DNA from: JAIVJG01 sp964236735 | GTDB taxonomy: Bacteria; Acidobacteriota; Blastocatellia; Pyrinomonadales; Pyrinomonadaceae | Reading direction: 5' to 3' | DNA length: 64,000 nucleotides | Assembly (NCBI GenBank): GCA_964236735.1 | Contig: CAXSFM010000007.1 | Location: forward strand, 171,332 to 235,331 | Shown: positions 1-8,798 of the stretch, one piece after another | How positions within the stretch are numbered: position 1 is the stretch's first letter | Layout of the letters: each line of letters opens with the position of its first letter | Translations under genes and position numbers: made by a program | Notes under the pieces: generated by a model | Database searches by the model: none | Seen by the model: only the letters and a program-made list of their open reading frames with translations | What the model was told of the DNA's origin: nothing

Positions 1-964
1 CGATGCCGCTGCCCGTCGCGTAAGCGAGCGTGACGACGATGCCGGAGTCGTTCGACTGAGTTGCGTTTGGCAGACTCACTGTGCCGCTGACGGTGTGGCC
101 GCGCTCGTCTCGATAACGGATGTCTATGCCGCTTGCTTCCTGTCCCGCGCGGACGCTGATCTCCGAAGCGGCGTCGCGCGTGGTGGAGGGAAAGTAAGTC
201 GGCGTGTCGCCGTCGTAAGCGCCGGGATTTCCATTGATGAGTTGCGCGTTGCCGCCGGTGGCGACGAGATAAATGCCCGGCCTCAATCCGAAGAGACGAT
301 AAACGCCGCGATCATCCGTCGGCCTCTCGACGGCAGGAAAAGTGAAGACGCCGGGCGGCAACGCCTGGCCGTCGAGTTCGCGCACGAGAAAGGCTCGGAC
401 GGGCGCGGCGACGACCGCTTCGCCGTTCGCGTTCGTGACCTTGCCGGTGATGACGCCGCCCTTCGTTAGACGGATGTCGGCGAAATCGCCGGGACGATAA
501 TTGTGCGGCGAGCCGGACACGCGCGCGCTCGTGTCCGCGACGTAGCCGGGCACGAAGGCGTTGATGTTGTAGATGCCGCGCGCGAGATTTTCAAAACGAA
601 ACTTGCCGTTCTCGTCCGTCAAAGTGTTCTGCGGGCGCGACGCGCCGGATGAGTTTTTCAAGAAGAGTGTGACTGATGCTCCGGCGATGGGCTGGCCGTC
701 TTCTCCGAAGACCTGACCCGACAGACGCTCGCTTCTTTGATTGTCTTTCGCGTTGCCGGACGCGGCGTTCGCGCCTTGCTGCTTCGTCTCGGATGACGGA
801 GAGACTTTCGGTTTTTCCGTTGAGGCGGGAGACGCTTGCTGCGCCGCGACGTGCGTGCGCGACGCGCAGAGCGGCAGCAAGATGAGCGGCAACAGCAGCA
901 CGGAGAGGAAGCGCAATGCGAGGCGGCGCGCGGCGATGTGCGAAAGATGGGATTGATGCTTCAA
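1..964 (-). CDS. Secreted carboxypeptidase-regulatory-like domain protein (3' end outside window)
   Basis: A minus-strand frame stays open from a TTG at 964 to the window edge, giving 321 codons with no stop. The N-terminus has basic residues, then a long Leu-rich hydrophobic stretch (about residues 17-34) ending near AASQ-like small residues, which looks like a signal peptide. A Ser/Gln/Lys linker follows. Repeated beta-sandwich units of the carboxypeptidase regulatory (CarboxypepD_reg/SpaA-like) type come next, with the signatures SGQVFGEDGQPIAGASV, KGGVITGKVTNANGEAV and DDRGVYRLFGLRPGIYLV. The TTG start overlaps the stop of the upstream gene (TTGA), so the two genes are probably translationally coupled. 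The substrate or partner is unknown. These folds usually act as extracellular binding or stalk modules. Start choice is moderately sure because no ATG fits. Confidence 0.82.
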   Translation of the reverse strand, partial: MKHQSHLSHIAARRLALRFLSVLLLPLILLPLCASRTHVAAQQASPASTEKPKVSPSSETKQQGANAASGNAKDNQRSERLSGQVFGEDGQPIAGASVTLFLKNSSGASRPQNTLTDENGKFRFENLARGIYNINAFVPGYVADTSARVSGSPHNYRPGDFADIRLTKGGVITGKVTNANGEAVVAAPVRAFLVRELDGQALPPGVFTFPAVERPTDDRGVYRLFGLRPGIYLVATGGNAQLINGNPGAYDGDTPTYFPSTTRDAASEISVRAGQEASGIDIRYRDERGHTVSGTVSLPNATQSNDSGIVVTLAYATGSGI

Positions 965-2664
965 GGCTTGACCTCTGGATTCCACGCGCTCAAATCGAGC
1001 ACGGGCGCGAGCGTCGTCTCGCCGTCTTCCGCGAGCGTGACGCGCTCTTTTGTCTGTTGCACCTGTTTGCCGGGAGCATAAGCCTGCACTATCAATTCGT
1101 AATCGCCTGCCGGCAATCCTTCGATGGCGAAGCGTCCGCGCGCATCAACGTCGGCGCGTCGTCCATTGAAATGCACAGACTCGCTGCCGGGGCGCGTCAC
1201 ATAAATTGAGAGGCCGGACTGCGGCGTCAGCGTGCCGTTGACAATGCGTAGCTGGCCGCGTATCGAAGCATTGCCATAAGTGAAGATGACGCGCACGCCT
1301 GCGACCGGAGCGCCCTCTGCGACCTGTACGCCTTCGCGCCCCTGATCCACGCCGTCGCGCTCGACGCGCAGCAGCGTCAGACCTTTGACCGCCGGCCATC
1401 CCGTGTAAATCTGCACGCGACCCGGTCGGAGTCCGCCCGCGCTGAAACTGCCGTCGGGCGCAGGCTTGATCGTCGAGGGCGGCAAAGGCATCGAGTTTTT
1501 ACGATTGTCATTTCCGACGGCGAGCACCACCTGCGACAAGAGGCGCGCGAGCGTCGCGCGATTGCCCAATCCTTCGACGACAACTTGACCGCTGACCGTT
1601 AGCCCGCGATGAAGTTTCACCTCAACGCCGCTCACATCTGCCTCTTTAATCTCGAAGGTAGTCGAGTCGCCGTAGAATTCGGACGCGCTCTCCCGCGGCG
1701 ACAGAAAGATGAAGTAATGGCCGGGCATAAGATTGCCAAACTCGAATTCGCCGCGCTCGTTCGTCTGCGTTCCGTTGCCGAAGGATGCGCGGCCACCCTT
1801 GGTCATAGTGCCGACTGCGAGCGTGATGCCGGGCACGCTCTGACCTGTTTCAGCGTTGACGACGCGCCCCGCGATTTTGAAAGTTTTGGCAGGAGTGCCG
1901 AGCGCGATGTCTATGTCCGTCGCCTCGCCGCCCGGCGTGACCTCGACGAGACGCGCCTCCGACATCTCGCTAGTGCCCGGATAAAACGTGCGTTGATAGA
2001 TGCGCCGCGCGCCGCCGCTCGTCCGCACGACGCCAACAACTCCTGCGACGCCCTGCCCGACGCTGACGCGATAGTGCCCGGCAGACAGGCCGTAGATGCG
2101 ATAGATACCGCGATCATCGGTCTGATACATGTAAGGATTGCCCATGCCGACAGTCCCGTTATTATTTCGATCTTCGGCTGTGAGATTGACGAATTCGCTG
2201 ATCACCGGCTTGCCGTCCGCATCAGTCACGCGCCCTGTGATGACGCCGCCGCGCTCAAGCTCAAAGTTGATGTCTTCGATGAATTCGCCCGCCAGCACGT
2301 CAAGCGGCTTGCCGCTCCACCAACGTCCCGCGTCCTGCATGACGAAGACCGGGGCGATGACCATGATTTGATAATGACCGGGCGGGATGTTGGTCAACGT
2401 GTACCGTCCTTCGGCGTCTGTCGTGACGCGCGCAATGTTGCGTGGACGTTGATTGCCTTGCTGCCGGGTGACGTTGAGCGCGACCGAGACGCCCGCGAGT
2501 CCCTTGTTGTCGCTTGCGCCGCTCGCGCTCGTCACGCGCCCCGAAATCGTCGCGGGCGCGGCTTTCGTTGTGTTGGCCTGTGCGAAGGCGGCGCCGCTGA
2601 CGCCGCCGCAGTTGAGCGCGATCAATAAAAACATGGCGAGACGTGTGTATATGTTGTGCGGCAT
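961..2664 (-). CDS. Secreted carboxypeptidase-regulatory-like domain protein
   Basis: The product is 567 aa. It has a signal peptide (MPHNIYTRLAMFLLIALNCG, cleavage near AFAQA at about residue 29). Several carboxypeptidase regulatory-like units follow, each with the pattern I-x-G-R-V-x-[DS]-A-x-G followed by a turn ending in PPGHYQI, SAGHYRV, MPGHYFI or PAGDYEL. At least four such units are visible. No catalytic metallopeptidase motif is present, so it is a surface or periplasmic binding/structural protein rather than an enzyme. The ATG is preceded by AAAGGA at good spacing. It is the first gene of a two-gene minus-strand unit with the similar protein downstream, so the pair probably arose by duplication. 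Specific function is unknown. Confidence 0.85.
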   Translation of the reverse strand: MPHNIYTRLAMFLLIALNCGGVSGAAFAQANTTKAAPATISGRVTSASGASDNKGLAGVSVALNVTRQQGNQRPRNIARVTTDAEGRYTLTNIPPGHYQIMVIAPVFVMQDAGRWWSGKPLDVLAGEFIEDINFELERGGVITGRVTDADGKPVISEFVNLTAEDRNNNGTVGMGNPYMYQTDDRGIYRIYGLSAGHYRVSVGQGVAGVVGVVRTSGGARRIYQRTFYPGTSEMSEARLVEVTPGGEATDIDIALGTPAKTFKIAGRVVNAETGQSVPGITLAVGTMTKGGRASFGNGTQTNERGEFEFGNLMPGHYFIFLSPRESASEFYGDSTTFEIKEADVSGVEVKLHRGLTVSGQVVVEGLGNRATLARLLSQVVLAVGNDNRKNSMPLPPSTIKPAPDGSFSAGGLRPGRVQIYTGWPAVKGLTLLRVERDGVDQGREGVQVAEGAPVAGVRVIFTYGNASIRGQLRIVNGTLTPQSGLSIYVTRPGSESVHFNGRRADVDARGRFAIEGLPAGDYELIVQAYAPGKQVQQTKERVTLAEDGETTLAPVLDLSAWNPEVKP

Positions 2665-2977
2665 GGCTGCGTTGATCCTTTAAGAGCGACCCAATGGGCG
2701 TCGGTTGATAATTGTGAGACCGGCCTTCGACAGTTGCGAGACAGGCTACAATTTTTCGCGCGCGACGCGCAAGCTCAAGCAACACGCCCCGCGCTGTACA
2801 TTCAGAGCGCGCCTGTCATAATCTTGGTCAAACGCTAAGGATGAAAGTTGTCGGGCGAGAGATTGAAAGCAGAGGCGCGCGAGTCCGCCCGCTTTCATAT
2901 CTTGTCCGTGCTATCTTCATCTCATTCGTCAAAAGATTTTTCAAGTCAACTCGGTTGCATCTTAAGGAGGAGAAGTC
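2665..2977. other. Intergenic region between divergent units
   Basis: This 313-bp gap separates the divergent regulatory-like protein at 2664 and the acidic protein at 2978, so promoters for both must lie here. I see no gene. A CATAAT hexamer near 2818 and a TACAAT near 2747 are possible -10 elements on the plus strand, without convincing -35 partners. A very strong Shine-Dalgarno (AAGGAGGAG, 2964-2972) precedes 2978. Confidence 0.5.
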
Positions 2978-3307
2978 ATGTCAGAACAAAATAATGCCGG
3001 CCAGTCCGAAGAGGGAAACGCGCCGGAATCAGGACTCTTTTTGTCTGCGGAACCGCTCGAAGGCGGCTCGCCTTTGAAGGCCACATCCGACGATAGCAGC
3101 GACAAAGACACAGGCGGCAGCGGCGACGCGGATTCGAGCGACTCGGGCGAAGATCAAGACACGGGCGGCAGTGGCGACGCAGACTCGGGTGACGAATCGG
3201 ACGCCGACGGCACAGATGTCGAAGACGCCGACGGCACGGACACAGGCTCGGACGCGGACGGCGCAGACCCGCTCGGCATCGCGTCGGACGGTAAGGACGC
3301 GGGCTAG
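2978..3307 (+). CDS. Asp/Gly/Ser-rich repetitive small protein; candidate peptide-modification substrate
   Basis: The product is 109 aa with no Cys and only one aromatic residue (Phe21). Residues 1-38 are mixed and leader-like. From about residue 38 the sequence becomes an acidic low-complexity tract. DTGGSGDADS occurs twice (44-53 and 61-70, period 17) and DADGTD twice (75-80, 83-88). The protein ends with DPLGIASDGKDAG. The Shine-Dalgarno (AAGGAGGAG) is one of the strongest in the window, while the oxygenase 20 bp downstream has none, so the small protein is probably made in excess. Nothing in it is enzymatic. Two readings fit: a ribosomally made precursor whose Asp residues are hydroxylated by the neighbour, or a calcium-binding acidic protein with DxDxDG-like loops. 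The function is unrecognised. Confidence 0.8.
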   Translation: MSEQNNAGQSEEGNAPESGLFLSAEPLEGGSPLKATSDDSSDKDTGGSGDADSSDSGEDQDTGGSGDADSGDESDADGTDVEDADGTDTGSDADGADPLGIASDGKDAG

Positions 3308-3327
3308 CGAGTCGCTCACTTCTTTAC

Positions 3328-4548
3328 ATGAGCGATGCGTCCGTCAGAGAGTTAGAAAAAATCCTGAAGCCCTGCCCTGCGGAGGAATTTCTCGCTTCCT
3401 CGTGGGGCAAGGCTTACAGGCACGTTCGCGGCTGGCCGGGAAAGTTCGCCGAACTGATGCCGTGGCCGCGCCTCAACGAAATCCTCCATCAACACCGGCT
3501 CGATCATCCGCGCCTCCGGCTCGTGCAGGACGGCAAGCCCGTCCCCGCCGCTTCTTACATACGACAAACCGGCAACGCGCGACGCAAGCCAACGATCCCG
3601 CGCCTGCTGCCCGCGCAGTTGACGAAGCACTTGCGCGCGGGCGCGACGCTCGTGCTCGACGCTGTTGACGAACTGCATACGCCCGTCGAGCGTCTGGCGG
3701 AAAGTCTCGAACTCGTTTTCCGCGAGCACGTCCAGATAAATCTCTATGCGGGTTGGCAGACCTCGCGCGGCTTCGATTTGCACTGGGACGAGCACGACGT
3801 TTTCATCCTGCAAGTTTCGGGGCGCAAGCGTTGGAGCGTCTATGGCATGACGAGGCCGTATCCGCTCGCGCCCGACATCGAGGCGGCAGAGAAGCCCTCG
3901 CCCGACGCGCCGCTCTGGGAAGCGACGCTCGAAGACGGAGACCTGCTCTATATCCCGCGCGGCTGGTGGCACGTCGCGCAACCTCTGGCCGAACCGACCT
4001 TGCATCTCACGGTCGGCATCCACAATCGCACCGGCATGGACTTGCTGCGCTGGCTGACGGAGCGTCTGCGCGCCAGTGAAATTTTCCGGCGCGACTTGCC
4101 GCGCCTCGCGTCGGATGACGACACGCGCGCGGCGCATCTCTCGCAGATGCGCGCTGAACTGCTCGCGGCGTGCGACGACAAGTTAATCGAACGCTATCTC
4201 GCGGAATACGACGCCAACGCGGAAGCCCGCCCGCGCGTCAGCCTGCCGTGGGGCGCGGTCACGACGCAGACGCTTCCCGCCGACGGGCGCGCGACGCTCG
4301 TGCGTTTCATGCCGCCGCGCACGCCTGAGTTTCAAGTGGAGGATGGAGTCGTCGCTTTCTCCGCGCTCAAAAAACGCTGGCGTTTCGCGGAGGGCGCGCA
4401 CGTCGTTTTGCGAACACTGGCCGAGCGTCGCACCTGCACGGTCGCAGAACTCTGCGAGGCCGCGCGACCCGCGCTCGAAGAGAAGACCGTGCGCCTCTTC
4501 GTCGCTGAATTGATAGCTCAAGGGCTGGTTGCTATTGTCGAGCCATAA
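3328..4548 (+). CDS. JmjC/cupin_4-type 2-oxoglutarate Fe(II) oxygenase
   Basis: The product is 406 aa. The central double-stranded beta-helix shows the iron triad of the cupin_4/JmjC family: His152 and Asp154 in LHWDEHDVF, and His215 in YIPRGWWHVA. Lys166/Arg167 and Trp169 (SGRKRWSVY) follow, as is typical of this family. Residues about 350-405 form a winged-helix-like C-terminal domain (TCTVAELCEAARPALEEK...), an arrangement known in ribosomal-protein hydroxylases such as RoxA. Family members hydroxylate amino-acid side chains of proteins. Here the gene lies 20 bp after the acidic repetitive protein and 9 bp before the sucrase/ferredoxin-like gene, so the 109-aa protein is the obvious candidate substrate; this is inference. 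No clear Shine-Dalgarno is present, suggesting coupling or low expression. Confidence 0.85.
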   Translation: MSDASVRELEKILKPCPAEEFLASSWGKAYRHVRGWPGKFAELMPWPRLNEILHQHRLDHPRLRLVQDGKPVPAASYIRQTGNARRKPTIPRLLPAQLTKHLRAGATLVLDAVDELHTPVERLAESLELVFREHVQINLYAGWQTSRGFDLHWDEHDVFILQVSGRKRWSVYGMTRPYPLAPDIEAAEKPSPDAPLWEATLEDGDLLYIPRGWWHVAQPLAEPTLHLTVGIHNRTGMDLLRWLTERLRASEIFRRDLPRLASDDDTRAAHLSQMRAELLAACDDKLIERYLAEYDANAEARPRVSLPWGAVTTQTLPADGRATLVRFMPPRTPEFQVEDGVVAFSALKKRWRFAEGAHVVLRTLAERRTCTVAELCEAARPALEEKTVRLFVAELIAQGLVAIVEP

Positions 4549-4557
4549 CAAATCGCA

Positions 4558-5496
4558 ATGAGCCAACAACAATTTTTCTGTTCCGAACTGTCGCGCCGCG
4601 CGTCTGAAAAGACATTCGGCACGGCCTCCATCGGCGAGGTGTGGATGCTCATCGAGTATCCGCTCGCGTGGGAAGAGAAGGCGTTCGAGCAGAGCTTTCT
4701 TTCGTCGCGTATCAAGGCGCATTTCAGCCACCTGCTCAAGAGCATTCCGCGCGCGCGTCTGCTCTTCATCAAACAGGGACGCTCAAACGGAACGGGCATC
4801 AAGTTCTTCATCGCACGCACGCGCGAGCGCGATCCGTTCATCGTTAAATTTCAACTCGACAACTACGAGCAATTGACGGACGTGGATGTCGCTGCCGTGA
4901 TGAACGCAGGCGACACTGTCGCGGCGTCGGGCGGAGAGTTGATAAGCGCGCCGCTCTATCTCGTCTGCACGCACGGCAAGCGCGACAAGTGCTGCGCGAA
5001 GTTCGGCTATCCGCTCTACAAGTCTCTGTCGGAGGCGCATGGCGAGTCGGTCTGGCAATCGTCGCACGTCGGCGGCGACCGTTTCGCGGCCAACCTCGTC
5101 GTGTTTCCGCACGGACTCTTTTACGCGCACGCGACTGAAGAGTCCGCGCCCGCCATCATCAAAGAGCACGCAGCCGGACGGCTCTCGCTGGACAACTATC
5201 GCGGGCGCGCCTGTTACGCGAACCAGACGCAGGCCGCAGAATATTTCATACGCACAGAGTCCGGCCTGACGGGTCTTGACGAATTGAAGTTTCTGCGTCG
5301 CGAACGCTTGAGCGAGACGAGTTGGCGCGTCCAGTTTGCCGGAGCGCGCGACGGAATGATTCACGAAGCGCAGGTCGCGAGCCGCCGTTCAAAGTTTCAG
5401 ATTTACGCCACCTGCCACGCGGCAGAAGAGAAAAACGTCAACGAGTTCGTGCTGCAACATTACTCTCTGCTCGACGCGCTCTCACATGCCGGATAA
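4558..5496 (+). CDS. Sucrase/ferredoxin-like (Suc_Fer) family protein
   Basis: The product is 312 aa and matches the Suc_Fer family, a thioredoxin-fold ferredoxin-like group. Visible signatures are FFCSELSRR near the start (Cys8), LVCTHGKRDKCCAKFG (Cys137, Cys145, Cys146) and SSHVGGDRFAANLVVFP (from about 168), a block typical of the family. These cysteines probably hold an iron-sulfur cluster or act in redox chemistry. The biochemical role of the family is poorly defined. The gene follows the oxygenase by 9 bp and is almost certainly cotranscribed. In this setting it could supply electrons or keep the Fe(II) enzyme active, which is inference. Length is normal for the family. Confidence 0.85.
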   Translation: MSQQQFFCSELSRRASEKTFGTASIGEVWMLIEYPLAWEEKAFEQSFLSSRIKAHFSHLLKSIPRARLLFIKQGRSNGTGIKFFIARTRERDPFIVKFQLDNYEQLTDVDVAAVMNAGDTVAASGGELISAPLYLVCTHGKRDKCCAKFGYPLYKSLSEAHGESVWQSSHVGGDRFAANLVVFPHGLFYAHATEESAPAIIKEHAAGRLSLDNYRGRACYANQTQAAEYFIRTESGLTGLDELKFLRRERLSETSWRVQFAGARDGMIHEAQVASRRSKFQIYATCHAAEEKNVNEFVLQHYSLLDALSHAG

Positions 5497-5685
5497 ACAA
5501 AGGCGCAACCCCCGCCGCTATTATTCCGCGCACCACAGAAGCTCACGCGCGAAAATAAATTTCGGCGCGATGATAATATTTGACGCGCCGCTGCGCTTTA
5601 GACAGTGAAGCAGTTGAGATAGCTATCGAAGCGGTGGTGAATGCGACTGCAAAACATGTTTCAGTTGAATTAAGGAGAACAGGCA

Positions 5686-6180
5686 ATGCAGCAAAACATT
5701 TTCAATATCGTGAAAAAATTCAAGATGGCGGTCGTCGTCCTCTTCGTCGCGCTCGTTGGCGTTCAGATGTCAGGCGTGAGCGCGTTCGCCCGGACGCAGA
5801 CCGCCGCGCCCACACAGGTGGCAACGTTGGAATCGTCCACACAGGCCAAGCGCGCCATGGAGACGCTGAAAACGATCAACTACAGCCGGATCAAAGATGC
5901 ACGTCAGCGCGAGGCTGTGCGCCGCGCCGTCAACGCCGTGAAAGCACTGGCCGCCAACACCTCGCCCGCGCGCGAAGCCGGGTTAATCGCCAAATTGAAA
6001 CTCGCCGCGAACGGTTTGAAACCGAGAAACAATGACCATCCGACCGGAGCAGGCCAAAAGTGCATAGATGAAGCGATTGACTGCGACAAAAATGGATTCA
6101 TTATGTGTGACCTCGGTCTAACGATGTGTCTCACTGCGGAATACAACGAAATGAACAAGCCCGGTAAACTTCCCGAATAA
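5686..6180 (+). CDS. Exported protein with Cys-rich C-terminal tail, unknown function
   Basis: The product is 164 aa with good Shine-Dalgarno TAAGGAGAA 6 nt before the ATG. Residues 11-34 form a basic-hydrophobic signal sequence (KKFKMAVVVLFVALVG...), probably cleaved near SAFA. The middle is a helical Ala/Lys/Arg-rich region (about 45-115). The last 40 residues contain four cysteines spaced as C-x6-C-x8-C-x7-C (starting KCIDEAIDC), which could form disulfides or bind metal. The family is not recognised. It is monocistronic, with a 189-bp upstream gap and an intrinsic terminator 45 bp downstream. Confidence 0.75.
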   Translation: MQQNIFNIVKKFKMAVVVLFVALVGVQMSGVSAFARTQTAAPTQVATLESSTQAKRAMETLKTINYSRIKDARQREAVRRAVNAVKALAANTSPAREAGLIAKLKLAANGLKPRNNDHPTGAGQKCIDEAIDCDKNGFIMCDLGLTMCLTAEYNEMNKPGKLPE

Positions 6181-6221
6181 AAGCCGGGAACCGGTCGCGA
6201 TCTTCCGGCAACTTTCTCTGA

Positions 6222-6276
6222 GCCGCCAACCGTATGAAGAAGCATGTCTTCTGAATATGGTTGGCGGACTTTTTTC
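6222..6276 (+). terminator. Intrinsic terminator after the Cys-tailed protein
   Basis: A stem of about 13 bp pairs GCCGCCAACCGTAT (6222-6235) with ATATGGTTGGCGG (6255-6267), with one G-U pair. The loop is 19 nt. The right arm is followed by ACTTTTTTC (T-run 6270-6275). The orientation fits the end of the gene stopping at 6180. Confidence 0.85.
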
Positions 6277-6504
6277 ATTACGCATCGTCGAGCTATCCGG
6301 TTTTAGCTTAAACAATACGCGAGCATCTTCGTCTCCGGTCTTCCAGCTTCACAATCGAGAAGAGCGTTGGCATTTGCCTGTGGCTTTGGCTAACATGAGA
6401 AGCAGGCATTCAATGTAGGTGGCGCGTTCGCCGGTCTTTACAACTTCGTCGCCAAAGTTACCCGCTCGATTCTGTCCTGATAGAAAACTCTCGCGGAGGC
6501 ATAC

Positions 6505-8643
6505 ATGCGTAAACTGTCCTTTCTGCTGCTCATCGCGGCATTCACTTTTTCTCTAAATGTTATGGCACAGACTAATCAAACAATGACAACGATGACCACG
6601 CCGCCCGTGGCGAAAAAAGTTGCGAAGAGCACGACCGTCCACGGCGTCACGTGGGACGACGACTATTTCTGGCTGCGCGAGAAGAAGAACCCGGAAGTGA
6701 TTTCCTATCTCGAAGCCGAGAACGCTTACACGGATGCGTTGATGAAGCCGACGGCAGGCTTGCAGGAGACGCTCTACACGGAGATGAAGGCGCGCATCAA
6801 AGAGACGGACGCCGAGCCGCCTTACGGCGAGCGCGGCTTTCTCTATTACACGCGCACCGAAGCGGGCCAGCAGTACCGCATCTACGCGCGCAAGCCGCGC
6901 ACCGCAGCGGGCGAGCCGTCGGAGCAGGTGACGCTCGACCTCAACGAGATGGCGAAGGGTCACACCTTCATGGCCGTCAACGCCTACGACGTGAGCGCGG
7001 ACGACAATCTGCTCGCCTACTCGACCGACACCAACGGCTATCGCGAGTACACGCTCTACGTCAAAGATTTGCGTTCGGGCAAGACGGCCAAAATCGCCGA
7101 GCGCGCGTCGAGCGCCGCATGGGCTAACGACAACAAGACGCTCTTCTACGTCGTTGACGACCCGACGAGCAAACGCTCGTATCGTCTCTACCGGCACACG
7201 ATGGGCAATGAGGCGGCGGACGAACTCGTCTTTGAAGAGCCGGACGAGATGTTCGACATCTACGTCGCGCGCACGCGCAGCCGCGGCTTCATCACGCTGA
7301 CGGCGGCGAGCCACACCACGTCGGAAGTGAAATACATCCCGGCGGATAAACCGCTCGAAGCTCTGCGTGTCATTCAACCGCGCGCGGCGGGGCACGAGTA
7401 TTACGTGGATCATCGCGGCGACACTTTTTACATTCGCACGAACATGAACGGCGGGAGAAATTTCGCGCTCGTGACCGCGCCCGTCAACGCGCCGGAGCAG
7501 AAAAATTGGAAAGTGTTAGTCCCGCACAGCAAGGACGTGATGATCGAGGACGTTGATCTCTTCGCGGACTATCTCGTCCTCTCCGAGCGCGAGCGCGGGC
7601 TGCCGGCGATTCGCGTCACATCCTTGCGCGACAACAACAAGACGCACAACGTCGAGTTTCCCGAACCCGTCTATACCGCCTCGCTCGGCGCGAACCGCGA
7701 GTTCGACACGCACACGCTGCGCTTCAACTATCAATCGTTCACGACGCCCGCTTCTATCTATGACTACGACATGCAGACGCGCAAGCGCGAGTTGCTGAAA
7801 CAGCAGCCCGTGCTCGGCGGCTACGATGCGACGCAGTACAAGTCAGAGCGCATCTACGCGACGGCGTCGGACGGCACGCGCATTCCGATCTCGCTCGTCT
7901 ATAAAAAAGAGTTGAAGCGCGACGGGCAGCGACCGCTTTTGCTCTACGGCTACGGCTCTTATGGCATCCCGATGAACGTCACGTTCAGCGCGAATCGTCT
8001 CTCGCTGCTTGATCGCGGCTTTATCTACGCCATCGCTCACATCCGTGGCGGCGGCGAGATGGGAAAGAATTGGCACGATCAGGGCAAGATGATACGCAAG
8101 CGCAACACCTTCACGGACTTCATCGCCGCCGGCGACTATCTCGTCGCGGAAAAATATACGACGCACGAACGGATGGCGATTCAGGGGGGGAGCGCGGGCG
8201 GCCTGCTGATGGGCGCGGTCACGAACCTGCGTCCAGACCTCGCCAAAGTCGTCATCGCGCAAGTGCCCTTCGTGGATGTCATCAACACGATGCTCGACGA
8301 CACGCTGCCGCTCACCGCTGGCGAGTGGGAAGAGTGGGGCAATCCCGTCAAGAACAAGAACGAGTTTCTCTACATGCGCTCATACTCGCCTTACGACAAC
8401 ATCGAGGCGAAGGCGTATCCGACGATGCTCGTCAAGACATCGCTCAACGACAGCCAGGTGCTCTATCACGAGCCTGCGAAGTACGTCGCGCGCCTGCGTG
8501 CGTTGAAGACAGACAAGAACCCGCTGCTGCTCAAGATCAATATGGGCGCGGGACACGGCGGCGCATCGGGACGCTACGACGCATTGCACGAGACGGCGTT
8601 CGACTATGCCTTCATCCTGACCCAACTCGGTATCACAAAGTAG
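6505..8643 (+). CDS. Oligopeptidase B-like S9A prolyl oligopeptidase, exported
   Basis: The product is 712 aa. It has an N-terminal signal peptide (MRKLSFLLLIAAFTFSLNVMA), a beta-propeller region (about 70-430) and a C-terminal alpha/beta-hydrolase domain. The catalytic serine is Ser563 in GGSAGGLLMG, the acid Asp649 in SLNDSQV, and the base His684 in GAGHGGASGRYD. The opening block (VHGVTWDDDYFWLREKKNP) and the GSYG and RGGGEMG motifs match oligopeptidase B/prolyl oligopeptidases, which cut short peptides after basic residues or proline. The signal peptide points to a periplasmic or secreted form. Shine-Dalgarno GGAGG lies before the ATG. It is monocistronic and followed by a large hairpin. 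Confidence 0.92.
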   Translation: MRKLSFLLLIAAFTFSLNVMAQTNQTMTTMTTPPVAKKVAKSTTVHGVTWDDDYFWLREKKNPEVISYLEAENAYTDALMKPTAGLQETLYTEMKARIKETDAEPPYGERGFLYYTRTEAGQQYRIYARKPRTAAGEPSEQVTLDLNEMAKGHTFMAVNAYDVSADDNLLAYSTDTNGYREYTLYVKDLRSGKTAKIAERASSAAWANDNKTLFYVVDDPTSKRSYRLYRHTMGNEAADELVFEEPDEMFDIYVARTRSRGFITLTAASHTTSEVKYIPADKPLEALRVIQPRAAGHEYYVDHRGDTFYIRTNMNGGRNFALVTAPVNAPEQKNWKVLVPHSKDVMIEDVDLFADYLVLSERERGLPAIRVTSLRDNNKTHNVEFPEPVYTASLGANREFDTHTLRFNYQSFTTPASIYDYDMQTRKRELLKQQPVLGGYDATQYKSERIYATASDGTRIPISLVYKKELKRDGQRPLLLYGYGSYGIPMNVTFSANRLSLLDRGFIYAIAHIRGGGEMGKNWHDQGKMIRKRNTFTDFIAAGDYLVAEKYTTHERMAIQGGSAGGLLMGAVTNLRPDLAKVVIAQVPFVDVINTMLDDTLPLTAGEWEEWGNPVKNKNEFLYMRSYSPYDNIEAKAYPTMLVKTSLNDSQVLYHEPAKYVARLRALKTDKNPLLLKINMGAGHGGASGRYDALHETAFDYAFILTQLGITK

Positions 8644-8681
8644 CCTGCGCGCAGTTGCTGGCAACGCGGTCGAGAGCGAGT

Positions 8682-8759
8682 CTGTCAGTACCGCGAGCGA
8701 TAGCGAGCGGGTCGTGCATCATAAGCAGACCCGCTCGCTATCGCTCGCGGTACTGACAG
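8682..8759. repeat. Perfect 31-bp inverted repeat (REP-like palindrome)
   Basis: Arms 8682-8712 and 8729-8759 are exact reverse complements over 31 bases with a 16-nt loop. The arm begins CTGTCAGTACCGCGAGCGAT and contains the near-repeat GAGCGATAGCGAGCGGG. There is no T-tract, so it is not a classical terminator, though it could stabilise the mRNA end of the peptidase gene or stop transcription between 8643 and 8799. Its form suggests a dispersed REP-type element. I see only one copy in this window. Confidence 0.85.
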
Positions 8760-8798
8760 GCAGTTGCACCTCATCGCAAATCCGACTAAGAGAGACAA

